27,105 nucleotides of DNA. Source: Pseudomonadota bacterium (lineage in GTDB: Bacteria; Pseudomonadota; Alphaproteobacteria; Acetobacterales; Acetobacteraceae). Numbering within the stretch: the first letter of the stretch is position 1; each line of letters opens with the position of its first letter. Both the position numbers and the translations under genes were made by a program. The notes under the pieces were generated by a model. That model saw only the letters and a program-made list of their open reading frames with translations. It made no database searches and was not told the origin of the DNA. Below, piece after piece: positions 7,585 through 15,274 of this stretch. Where the stretch lies: assembly GCA_021808185.1 (NCBI GenBank), contig JAKBCB010000004.1:1-27105 (forward strand). The letters are read 5' to 3'.

Positions 7585-8573
7585 TGGACCTGCCGACCCA
7601 CGAGGACGTGCGCGCCGCCGCCGCCCGTATCGCGCCGCGCGTCGTGCGCACGCCGATGCTGCGCCACCCGCTGCTCGACCAGATCACCGGCGGCACCATC
7701 CTGCTGAAGGCCGAGCCGCTGCAACGCACCGGCAGCTTCAAGCTGCGCGGCGCCACCAACGCGATTCTGCAACTGACGGAGGCACAGCGGCGCGCCGGCG
7801 TGGTGACGCATTCCTCCGGCAACCACGGCCAAGCCGTCGCCTGTGCCGCCGCCGCGGTGGGCGCCTCGGCGACGATCTTCATGCCGGCCGACGCGCCGCG
7901 CGTGAAGCAGGAGGCGACGGCGCGCTGGGGTGCCGCGATCCGCCCCTACAACCGCGACACCGACGACCGCGAGGGCCTCGCGACCGGGTTCGCCGAAGCG
8001 ACCGGTGCCGCGCTGGTGCCGCCGTTCGACCATCCGCATGTGATCGCGGGCCAGGGCACGCTGGCGCTGGAACTGGCCGAGGACGCGCGCAGCGCCGGCC
8101 TTGCCATGGACGACCTGCTGGTCTGCACCGGCGGCGGCGGGCTGATTGCCGGCTGCGCGCTGGCGATGCAGGGCGCCTCGCCGGCCACACGGCTGTTCTG
8201 CGTGGAGCCGGAGGGCTGGGACGATACCACCCGCTCGCTCGCCGCCGGCGCGCGCGTGGCCAACCCGCCGGGCGGGTCCACGCTGTGCGACGCGCTGCTG
8301 GCGAAGGCGCCCGGCAAGCTGACGTTCGAGGTCAACCGCACGCACCTCGCCGGCGGCATCGCCGTCAGCGACGCCGAGGTGCTGGCGGCGATCGCGTTCG
8401 CCTTCCTGCATCTGAAACTGGTGGTCGAACCGGGCGGCGCGGTCTGCCTCGCGGCGTTGCTGGCGAAGAAGCTCGACGCGCGCGGCCGCGTGGTTGGCGC
8501 GGTGCTCAGCGGCGGCAATGTCGATCCCTCGGTGTTCGCCCGCGCCCTGGCGGGCGCGCGCCCGGCTTCGTGA
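7581..8573 (+). CDS. PLP-dependent threonine/serine dehydratase-like enzyme
   Basis: A 330-residue fold-type II PLP enzyme without the regulatory ACT domain of biosynthetic IlvA. It is therefore closer to catabolic threonine dehydratase, serine racemase or hydroxyaspartate dehydratase. Lys54 in GSFKLRGA forms the Schiff base, SGNHGQ (79-84) binds the carboxylate, TGGGGL (183-188) holds the phosphate, and SGGN (310-313) contacts the pyridine nitrogen. It would deaminate a beta-hydroxy amino acid to a 2-oxo acid and ammonia. ATG 7581 overlaps the upstream stop (ATGA); the second ATG at 7584 is better spaced from GGAG (7574-7577) and may be the real start. The substrate cannot be fixed from sequence alone. 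Confidence 0.88.
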   Translation: MMDLPTHEDVRAAAARIAPRVVRTPMLRHPLLDQITGGTILLKAEPLQRTGSFKLRGATNAILQLTEAQRRAGVVTHSSGNHGQAVACAAAAVGASATIFMPADAPRVKQEATARWGAAIRPYNRDTDDREGLATGFAEATGAALVPPFDHPHVIAGQGTLALELAEDARSAGLAMDDLLVCTGGGGLIAGCALAMQGASPATRLFCVEPEGWDDTTRSLAAGARVANPPGGSTLCDALLAKAPGKLTFEVNRTHLAGGIAVSDAEVLAAIAFAFLHLKLVVEPGGAVCLAALLAKKLDARGRVVGAVLSGGNVDPSVFARALAGARPAS

Positions 8574-8640
8574 CATTCCTCGCCGAACCGCTCTCTCGCC
8601 CCGGCAATTAGCGGCACCTTAAGCAACCGCCCCCATTCTG

Positions 8641-8656
8641 CGGCGGCGCGCCGCCG
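8641..8656. repeat. 16-bp perfect GC palindrome upstream of motB
   Basis: CGGCGGCGCGCCGCCG is a perfect palindrome in the 140-base gap between the dehydratase gene and motB. It could act as a hairpin that ends upstream transcription or as a protein-binding site, but there is no U tract, and in such GC-rich DNA a chance origin is possible. No clear sigma-28 or sigma-54 promoter is visible in the gap. Confidence 0.35.
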
Positions 8657-8713
8657 GCCCGGAAAAATCTCCGCACCCCCGACGCACGCAAGGCCGCAGG
8701 CAACGGGGGCCGC

Positions 8714-9820
8714 ATGGCAGCGAAGGACAGAAAAAAGGGCGGCAATATCATCATCAAAAAAGAAGAAATCGTCGAGGGCGGCCATCACGGCGGCGCCTGG
8801 AAGGTCGCGTATGCCGATTTCGTGACCGCGATGATGGCATTCTTCCTGCTGATGTGGCTGCTCAACGCCACCACCGAGGCGCAGCGCAAGGGATTGGCCG
8901 ATTATTTCTCGCCATCCAATGCGATGAGCCACAATTCATCCGGCTCCGGCCAACCTTTCGGCGGGCATACCCCGTACGACGATGGCACCATGGCCTCGGA
9001 CAAGGGCGCGGACCCGGTCATGCCGGGCAAGGCTCCGCCCCCGCCCGACGAGGACGTGCAGGGCGAGCAGACCGCGCCGGCAACGACGCCGCGCGTCGAG
9101 ACCAGCGCCGGCCACGCCGCCAGCGCCGGACGCGATGGGCAGGCGCACGACGCGCACGGCAACGCCGCCACCGCCACCGACCAGCAGGGCGAGCGCGCCC
9201 CGGGCGGCGGTGTCGCCCCGGCCCAGGCCAAGACTCCCTCGAAGGCCGAATTCCTGGCCAACGCGGGCGCCGGCACCCTCGCCAAGCCCGACGCCCGCCA
9301 GGTGGACGACGCCGCCCAGCGCGCCGAAGCCGATCGCCGCGAGCGCGCCGCGTTCGAGCAGGCGGCACAGCAGATCCGCGACGCCGTGCGTGCCGATCCC
9401 GCGCTCGCCGATCTCAGCCGGCAGTTGGCCATCGACATCACGCCGGAGGGCCTGCGCATCCAGTTGCTCGACGAGGACAAGCAGCCGATGTTCCCCTCCG
9501 GCTCCGCCACCCTCAGCGACAAGGCGCGGACGCTGCTGCAAAGGGTCGCCCCCGTGCTGGCGAAACTGCCGGAACCGCTGATGCTGACCGGCCATACCGA
9601 CGCCTCGCCGTACAACAGTGGCGGGCGCACCAACTGGGAATTGTCCTCCGAGCGTGCCAACGCCACCCGCCGCGTGCTGGTGGAGGCCGGGCTGCCGGAA
9701 GTCCGCTTCAAGGAAGTCTCCGGCCGCGCCGACCGTGACCCGCTGCTCCCCGCCGACCCGCTCGCCGCCGCCAACCGCCGCATCGCGATCGTCGTGCAGC
9801 ACAGCTTCCGCGCGCGATAG
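8714..9820 (+). CDS. motB: Flagellar motor stator protein MotB
   Basis: A 368-residue stator subunit that anchors the flagellar motor to peptidoglycan and carries the proton-binding residue. The single transmembrane helix (about 33-50) contains YADFVTAMMAFFLLMWLL with Asp35, the equivalent of Asp32 of E. coli MotB. A plug and a long Ala/Pro/Gly-rich linker (about 75-240) precede the OmpA-like peptidoglycan-binding domain (about 240-365), which includes LTGHTDASPY and NWELSSERANATRRVL. The protein is longer than E. coli MotB (308) because of the linker. It is followed after 12 bases by motA, the reverse of the common motA-motB order. No other flagellar genes are in the window. Confidence 0.95.
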   Translation: MAAKDRKKGGNIIIKKEEIVEGGHHGGAWKVAYADFVTAMMAFFLLMWLLNATTEAQRKGLADYFSPSNAMSHNSSGSGQPFGGHTPYDDGTMASDKGADPVMPGKAPPPPDEDVQGEQTAPATTPRVETSAGHAASAGRDGQAHDAHGNAATATDQQGERAPGGGVAPAQAKTPSKAEFLANAGAGTLAKPDARQVDDAAQRAEADRRERAAFEQAAQQIRDAVRADPALADLSRQLAIDITPEGLRIQLLDEDKQPMFPSGSATLSDKARTLLQRVAPVLAKLPEPLMLTGHTDASPYNSGGRTNWELSSERANATRRVLVEAGLPEVRFKEVSGRADRDPLLPADPLAAANRRIAIVVQHSFRAR

Positions 9821-9832
9821 GCGGCTCGCCCC

Positions 9833-10699
9833 ATGGGCACGATCGGCGGCCTCGTCTTCCTGTTCGCGTGCGTGTTCGGCAGCTACCTCGCCTCCGGCGG
9901 CAGCATGGGGCCGCTCGTCGAGGCGATCCCGTTCGAGATGCTGACCATCGGCGGCGCCGCCATCGGCACGTTCGTCATGTCGAACAGCATGCACGACATC
10001 AAACACACGCTGGCGGGCTTCGGCAAAATGCTGAAGGGCGCGGTGTACAAGAAAGCCGATTACGTCGAACTGCTGAGCCTGCTGTTCTTCCTGGTGCGCC
10101 TTGCCAGCACCAAGGGCGCGATGGCGCTGGAGGCGCATATCGAAAAGCCCGACGACAGCGCGGCCTTTCAGAAATTCCCCAAAATCCTGAAGAACCATCA
10201 CGTCACCTACCTGATCTGCGACTATCTGCGCATGGTCGGCATGAACGCGGACGATCCGAACCAGATCGAGGACGTGATGGCGCGGGAGCTGAAAAAGACC
10301 CTGAACGAGGAACTGCACGGCTCGCACGCGCTACAGAACATGGCGGACGGACTGCCGGCACTCGGCATCGTCGCCGCCGTGCTCGGCGTCATCAAGACGA
10401 TGTCGCATATCAGCGAGCCGCCGGCGGTGCTGGGGGCGATGATCGGCGGCGCGCTGACCGGCACGTTCCTCGGCGTGCTGCTCGCTTACGGCATGGTCGG
10501 CCCGTTCTCCACCCGGCTGAAGGGCGTGGTGGAAGAGGAGTCGAAATACATGGAAGTGGTGCGCGCGGTCCTGGTGGCGCATCTGCACGGCAACGCGCCG
10601 CAGGTCAGCGTCGAGACCGGCCGCAAGATGGCGCCCAATCAGCACATGCCGACGTTCCAGGAGCTGGAAACGGCGTTGCAGGCGTTGCAGATCGGCTGA
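9833..10699 (+). CDS. motA: Flagellar motor stator protein MotA
   Basis: A 288-residue inner-membrane stator protein that forms the proton channel with MotB and drives the rotor. Four membrane segments are expected; the first two lie near residues 2-20 and 33-52, and the last two near 172-190 and 203-225. Pro175 in GLPALGIVAAVLG matches the essential Pro173 of E. coli MotA, and Glu100 in AMALEAHIE matches Glu98 in the rotor-contacting cytoplasmic loop. The C-terminal PTFQELE fits the conserved family ending. It starts 12 bases after motB and is surely cotranscribed. Only 7 bases separate its stop from the convergent glycosidase gene, with no clear terminator between. Confidence 0.96.
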   Translation: MGTIGGLVFLFACVFGSYLASGGSMGPLVEAIPFEMLTIGGAAIGTFVMSNSMHDIKHTLAGFGKMLKGAVYKKADYVELLSLLFFLVRLASTKGAMALEAHIEKPDDSAAFQKFPKILKNHHVTYLICDYLRMVGMNADDPNQIEDVMARELKKTLNEELHGSHALQNMADGLPALGIVAAVLGVIKTMSHISEPPAVLGAMIGGALTGTFLGVLLAYGMVGPFSTRLKGVVEEESKYMEVVRAVLVAHLHGNAPQVSVETGRKMAPNQHMPTFQELETALQALQIG

Positions 10700-10706
10700 G
10701 GGCGGG

Positions 10707-11852
10707 CTAGCGCGCCTGCGCCGCGTCGAACGCGCCGGCGATGGTGCTCCACAGCGGCTTCGGCCTGAGTTCGGCGTCCAGCGGCAACGGGCGTTGCGGC
10801 AATCCGTCCGGTCGCGGGAATTTGCTGTTGAGCCAACTGCGCTTGTCGGACAGCCCCCAGGTCAGCACGCCGAGCACCGCGGGATGCGGCAGCACCGCGT
10901 CGAGCCAGGCGCGCGCATGTTCGGCCACCGCCTCGTCGCGGGAGGGGATGTCGGCGGGCAAGCCGTCGTCGCGCACATCCAGTTCCGTGACGATCACCTT
11001 CAGGCCCATGCCGGCGATGTCGGCGACGAAACGCGCGAGGCCGCGCTGGTCGAGCGTGGTCTCGGCCGCGTTCAGATGCGCCTGCAAGCCCACCGCCTGC
11101 ACCGGCACGCCGCGCATCAGCAATGTCTGCAACAGCGTGAGCATCGCCACCCGCCGCTTCTCCTGCCAGGGCAGCGCGTAATCGACCCCGAATTCGTTCA
11201 GCACGCGCAGCGCGCCGGGGTCGGCCTCGGCGGCGGCGTGGAACGCGAGGTCCAGATAGCGCGGCCCCAACGCCTTGAGCCACGGTGTCGCGCGCAGGCC
11301 GAGCGGTTGCTTGTCCTCCGGGTGCAGCACCTCGTTGGCCACGTCCCAATGCGCGATCTTGCCGCGAAAATGGCCGCAGACATTGGCGATGTAGCCGGTC
11401 AGCAACGCCTCGCCCGATTGTGGCGTCAGGGTCGCCTCCAGCCAGGGCGGGTTGGCTTCGTGCCAGACCAGCGTATGGCCGCGCACCCGCATGCGGTTCT
11501 TCGCCGCAAACCGCATCAGCGCATCGGCGCGAGAATAGTTGAAATGCCCAGGCTGCGGCTGCAACGCTTCCCATTTGAAGCTGGATTCGCCGACCACCAT
11601 GCCGCAATCGGCGACGATCCGGGCCATCAGCGCCGGATCGCCTTGCAACTGCAAGTCATCGACGGCGCTGCCGAAGAACAGGCCCTTGCCGGCGGCGCGC
11701 GCATTGAGCCCGGGTTGGCCAGGCGCTGCCACGGGAATCGGGCGGGGTAGAGGGGGGGAACTGCCCGGCGTGGTCGCCCCGGCGCCGCGCGCGGCGAGCG
11801 CCGCCAGGGCGGAGGTCGAGCCGGCGAGCAGGGAACGGCGGGTCGAAACCAT
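10707..11852 (-). CDS. Tat-exported GH10 endo-1,4-beta-xylanase-like glycosidase
   Basis: A glycoside hydrolase family 10 enzyme of 381 residues, which retains configuration and typically cuts beta-1,4-xylan. The acid/base Glu174 lies in WDVANE and the nucleophile Glu290 in VTELDVR; GHTLVWH (125-131) and LTWGLSD further on complete the active cleft. The N-terminus MVSTRRSLLAGSTSALAALA is a twin-arginine signal peptide, so the protein is folded before export to the periplasm or outside. I chose ATG 11852 because it places the twin arginines five residues in; a longer frame begins at 11912. No carbohydrate-binding module is present. It follows the RhlE gene on the same strand after about 100 bases. 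Action on an endogenous polysaccharide rather than plant xylan is possible. Confidence 0.9.
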   Translation of the reverse strand: MVSTRRSLLAGSTSALAALAARGAGATTPGSSPPLPRPIPVAAPGQPGLNARAAGKGLFFGSAVDDLQLQGDPALMARIVADCGMVVGESSFKWEALQPQPGHFNYSRADALMRFAAKNRMRVRGHTLVWHEANPPWLEATLTPQSGEALLTGYIANVCGHFRGKIAHWDVANEVLHPEDKQPLGLRATPWLKALGPRYLDLAFHAAAEADPGALRVLNEFGVDYALPWQEKRRVAMLTLLQTLLMRGVPVQAVGLQAHLNAAETTLDQRGLARFVADIAGMGLKVIVTELDVRDDGLPADIPSRDEAVAEHARAWLDAVLPHPAVLGVLTWGLSDKRSWLNSKFPRPDGLPQRPLPLDAELRPKPLWSTIAGAFDAAQAR

Positions 11853-11955
11853 CGCGAAAAGTCCGTCGTGGCGCCAGACGGCGGGCGCGCCACCGGCTTC
11901 GCAAGAACGCATCCTCGCGGCATGGCGTCAACCGTGCCGCGAGGATAATTATTCG

Positions 11956-13098
11956 TTATGCGGCGCGGGCGAGGCGTTCCGGCGGGGTCATCACCGGCAC
12001 GCGCGAGCGGATCAGCTTCTCGATATCGCGCAGGAAGGACCGCTCGCTGCCATCGCACAGGCTGATGGCGATGCCCGCCGCCCCGGCGCGCGCGGTGCGG
12101 CCGATGCGATGGACATAGCTTTCCGGCACGTTCGGCAGCTCGAAGTTGATGACGTGGTTGACGCCCGCCACGTCGATGCCGCGTGCCGCGATGTCGGTGG
12201 CCACCAGCACCCGCGTCGTGCCGGAGCGGAACGCCGCCAGCGCCCGCTCACGCTGCGGCTGGCTCTTGTTGCCGTGGATCGCGTCGGCCGAGACGCCGTC
12301 CTCGCACAACTGCTTCACCACGCGATCGGCCCCGTGCTTGGTGCGGGTGAACACCAGGGTCCGCCCGTCCGCATGGGTTGCAAGCAGGTTCGACAGCACA
12401 TGCCGCTTGCGGCTCTGCTCGACGAAAATCACGAACTGCTCGACGCGCTCGGCGGTGGTGGCAACCTGGGCGACCGACACCTTCACTGGGTCCTTCAGCA
12501 TCGCATCGGCGAGGCCGGAGATTTCCTTCGGCATGGTGGCCGAGAAGAACATCGTCTGCCGCACCGTCGGCACCGCGCTGGCGATGCGGCGGATCGGGAT
12601 GATGAAGCCGAGGTCGAGCATGTGATCGGCTTCGTCCAGCACCAGCACCTCGATCTGGTCGAGGCGGATGGCGCGGTCCTGCATATGGTCGATCAGCCGG
12701 CCGGGGGTGGCGACGACGATATCGACGCCACCGGCCAGTTGCCGTGCCTGCCGGCCCTTGGGCACGCCGCCGAACAGCAGCGCCACGCGGGCGCCGACCG
12801 GGCGGCCGAGCACGCGGAACGTCTCGGCGATCTGGCCCGCGAGTTCGCGGGTGGGAGCCAGGATCAGGGCGCGTGGCGCGCCACCGGGCGGACGGGGCTT
12901 GGCCGAGAGGCGTTGCAGGATCGGCAGCGCGAACGCCGCCGTCTTGCCGGTGCCGGTCTGGGCGATGCCCAGGACGTCGCGGCCTTCGAGGCCGACGGGA
13001 ATTGCCTGCGCCTGGATCGGCGTGGGGTCGGTATAGTTGGCCGCGGCGACCGCCTTGAGCAGCGGGGCGGAGAGGCCGAGGTCGGAAAACGAGGTCAT
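11956..13098 (-). CDS. rhlE: DEAD-box RNA helicase, RhlE type
   Basis: A 380-residue ATP-dependent RNA helicase with all core motifs: Phe4 and PTPIQ (25-29) of the Q motif, AQTGTGKT (46-53), PTRELA (82-87), TPGRL (131-135), DEAD (155-158), SAT (186-188), then ARGID and HRIGRTARAG in the second RecA domain. The C-terminal extension is very short, so this is a minimal RhlE-like helicase without an RNA-targeting tail. Such enzymes help ribosome assembly and mRNA turnover, often in the cold. The gene is preceded by 278 bases that contain several hairpins, consistent with post-transcriptional control, and is followed by the GH10 gene. Confidence 0.94.
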   Translation of the reverse strand: MTSFSDLGLSAPLLKAVAAANYTDPTPIQAQAIPVGLEGRDVLGIAQTGTGKTAAFALPILQRLSAKPRPPGGAPRALILAPTRELAGQIAETFRVLGRPVGARVALLFGGVPKGRQARQLAGGVDIVVATPGRLIDHMQDRAIRLDQIEVLVLDEADHMLDLGFIIPIRRIASAVPTVRQTMFFSATMPKEISGLADAMLKDPVKVSVAQVATTAERVEQFVIFVEQSRKRHVLSNLLATHADGRTLVFTRTKHGADRVVKQLCEDGVSADAIHGNKSQPQRERALAAFRSGTTRVLVATDIAARGIDVAGVNHVINFELPNVPESYVHRIGRTARAGAAGIAISLCDGSERSFLRDIEKLIRSRVPVMTPPERLARAA

Positions 13099-13122
13099 TC
13101 AGTGTCTTTCGCGTACGACCGG

Positions 13123-13256
13123 ATGCCCTGCCGCGTGCGACAGGGCATGGGTCGATCGCGGTCGGCAGGACCGCGAACCGGCGCAGACGTCAGAGGAAAG
13201 AGAGCTACCGGGAGACCGCTCCGCCCGCGACCGGACACACGCTTCGATGTGGCCGG
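13123..13256 (-). promoter_or_regulatory. Hairpin-rich leader of the rhlE gene
   Basis: The region between the protoglobin gene and rhlE holds two perfect 8-bp hairpins. ATGCCCTG/CAGGGCAT is at 13123-13130 and 13141-13148, and TCGCGGTC/GACCGCGA is at 13156-13163 and 13169-13176 with a 5-base loop. An imperfect third stem, CCGG-CACA with TGTG-CCGG, lies at 13231-13256. Neither of the perfect stems is followed by a U tract on the minus strand, so these look like leader structures more than terminators. Long structured leaders are common ahead of cold-inducible RNA helicase genes. Confidence 0.5.
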
Positions 13257-13376
13257 GAGTTCGTGGGATGGCAGCGCACAAAACCGCATCGTGGCGCGCC
13301 CACAGACAATGGTGCCGCGCAGCACAAATGTCAATGTTCCTTCCATATCCGCCCCGCATATCCGCCGGCCGCGCGG

Positions 13377-14111
13377 CTACGCCGCGACCGTCCGGCGCAT
13401 TGCCGCCATGTGCGGCACCGGCGCGCCGGGGGGTGCCGCCGACGGCAGGGACGCACCCGACTGGCCAGATGTCGCCGCCTGATAGGTGCGCCGCTGCGAG
13501 GCGAGAAACAACTCGTTGGCCGACTGGCGGGCTTGCGGGCTCTGCGGGATCAGCGAGTCGATCAGGCTCGCCGCCACCGGATTGGCCTGCCGCGACATCT
13601 GCTCCAGCCGGTCGCGCTGCGTGCGCTCCATCTGCTCGGTATAGGCCGAGACGCAGAGTTGCAGGTCGAACAGCACGGCGTGGTCCACGGCGCGCAACGC
13701 GCGGTCCAGCCGGCTGCGCGCGGCCCAGGTCATCATCGAGGCGCAATGCGTCGCCAGCACCAGCGAGTGCAGTTCGGTCAACGTAGTGACGTAGCCGGAG
13801 ATCAGCCAGCGCGGATCGAGCCCCACCTGCGCATGGATGGTCGCCACCTGGCGCAGCGAGGCGGCGTAGGCTTCGTCGAAGCGGGCGGAGAACAGATCCT
13901 CCCAGTGCCGCGCCTGGCCGTCGCGGGCGGCGGCAAGCTGGTCGCGGGTGGGGCGCCCGGGCGCGCCCTCCTTGCCGGCGGCGGCGGCGAAACCGGATTG
14001 CAGCGCGTAGGGCACACCCTCGCGGATCAGCGGCCAAGTCTCGCGCAGGGTGGCGCGGACGCCCTCGTCGATGCCGGCAAGGGCGAGGCTTTCCGTGATC
14101 TCTCTCGACAT
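13377..14111 (-). CDS. Protoglobin-domain heme sensor without an attached output domain
   Basis: A 244-residue protein whose residues about 15-165 resemble the protoglobin/globin-coupled-sensor heme domain. HWEDLFSARFDEAY (69-82) and VATIHAQVGLDPRWLISGY (89-107) are characteristic, with His93 as the likely proximal heme ligand. The remaining 80 residues form a helical segment (VSAYTEQMERTQRDRLEQM) and a Pro/Ala-rich tail; no methyl-accepting, GGDEF, kinase or helix-turn-helix domain follows. I chose ATG 14111, which has GAGG nine bases upstream; an in-frame ATG at 14210 would add 33 residues of low complexity. It probably senses oxygen, CO or NO and passes the signal to a separate partner. 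Divergent from the ELM1 gene and upstream of rhlE on the same strand. Confidence 0.78.
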   Translation of the reverse strand: MSREITESLALAGIDEGVRATLRETWPLIREGVPYALQSGFAAAAGKEGAPGRPTRDQLAAARDGQARHWEDLFSARFDEAYAASLRQVATIHAQVGLDPRWLISGYVTTLTELHSLVLATHCASMMTWAARSRLDRALRAVDHAVLFDLQLCVSAYTEQMERTQRDRLEQMSRQANPVAASLIDSLIPQSPQARQSANELFLASQRRTYQAATSGQSGASLPSAAPPGAPVPHMAAMRRTVAA

Positions 14112-14330
14112 GGCGTTGATCCTCGCTGGGTCTGCTGGCGCCGGCCGGGGCCGCTGGGCAAGCGCCCGCCCGGCGACTCGCGGCGATATGACGATCAATT
14201 TGCCGTCCATGTCTCAATAACAAGTGAATCGTCTTAAAACACGCAACGCACCATACCGCGCGACGCGCGGGCCCGCGACGGGCCGGCCGGCGGATTGACG
14301 GCGCGGCACGCGGCGCGGAAAACCCTGGCC

Positions 14331-15266
14331 ATGCTCCCCTCCTCCACCTGGGTCGTCGCCGAGGCTTTCGCCGGCATGCAGTCGCAGGCGCTCGGCCTGA
14401 CCGACGCCGCCGGCCTCGCGGCCGAGGTCCGCCCGATCGCCCCACGCGGCCTGTGGCGCCACATCCCCGCCGCGTTCTGGCCCTCGCCCCTGGCCGCCAT
14501 CACGCCCGGGGCGCTGGCGCCGCCGCTGCCGGAACTGCTCGTCGGCTGCGGCGGCAAGGCGGCGGCGGTGCTGTCGGCGCTGCGCACGCGGGTGCGCGGC
14601 GTGATCGTGCAGCACCCGCGCATCGACCCGCGCAAATTCGATTTCATTATCGTCGGCCGGCACGACGAACTCAGCGGCCCCAACGTCTTCGCCGCCCGCA
14701 CCGCCCTGCACCGCGCCAACCCCGCAAGGCTGGCCGAGGCCGCGCGAACCTGGGAACCCCGCCTCGCTCACCTCCCGCGCCCGCTCGTCAGCGTTCTGAT
14801 CGGCGGCGCCAATGGGCGCTTCAAGCTTGGCGTGCCGGAGGCCCGCGCGCTGGCCGGGCAGCTCGCCGCGATGCTGCGGCAGGACAAGGTCGGGCTCGTC
14901 CTCACCCCCTCCCGCCGCACCGATCCGGCGGTGAGCGCCGTGTTCGCCGAGACGCTGCGCCCGCTCGGCGCCCTGGTCTGGGACGGCACCGGCGATAACC
15001 CGTATTTCGGCATGCTGGCGCTGTCCGACGCGCTCGTGGTGACGATGGACAGCGTCTCGATGGTATCCGAGGCGGTGGCGACGGCGGCGCCGGTGTTCCT
15101 GGCCGAATTGCCGGGCTCGTCGCGGCGGATCGGCATGTTCCTCAAGGACCTGATCGACGCCGGCCGCGTGCGGCCGTATCAGGGCCGTTTCGACCACTGG
15201 CCCGTGCAACCGCTCGACGACACGGCGGAGGCTGCGGCCGAAATGTGCCGCCGCTTCGGCTATTAG
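14331..15266 (+). CDS. ELM1/DUF1022-family protein, putative glycosyltransferase
   Basis: A 311-residue protein of the family named after plant mitochondrial fission factor ELM1 and common in alphaproteobacteria, where it has a GT-B-like fold and is thought to act on envelope glycoconjugates. Typical segments are GMQSQALGL near the start, VIVQHPRIDPRKFDFIIVG, VSVLIGGANGRFKLG, LTPSRRTDP, and the C-terminal ALSDALVVTMDSVSMVSEA. No signal peptide or membrane segment is evident, so it is probably cytoplasmic or peripheral. ATG 14331 fits the family start; TTG 14295 is an in-frame alternative. The 632-residue unknown gene begins 8 bases after its stop, so the two are probably one operon. Its reaction is not established for bacteria. 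Confidence 0.82.
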   Translation: MLPSSTWVVAEAFAGMQSQALGLTDAAGLAAEVRPIAPRGLWRHIPAAFWPSPLAAITPGALAPPLPELLVGCGGKAAAVLSALRTRVRGVIVQHPRIDPRKFDFIIVGRHDELSGPNVFAARTALHRANPARLAEAARTWEPRLAHLPRPLVSVLIGGANGRFKLGVPEARALAGQLAAMLRQDKVGLVLTPSRRTDPAVSAVFAETLRPLGALVWDGTGDNPYFGMLALSDALVVTMDSVSMVSEAVATAAPVFLAELPGSSRRIGMFLKDLIDAGRVRPYQGRFDHWPVQPLDDTAEAAAEMCRRFGY

Positions 15267-15274
15267 GACGCGCC

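Noticed and set aside
8610..8630. Sigma-54-like GGCACCTTAAGC upstream of motB
   Set aside because: GG and GC are separated by 8 bases, which does not fit the fixed 10-base spacing.
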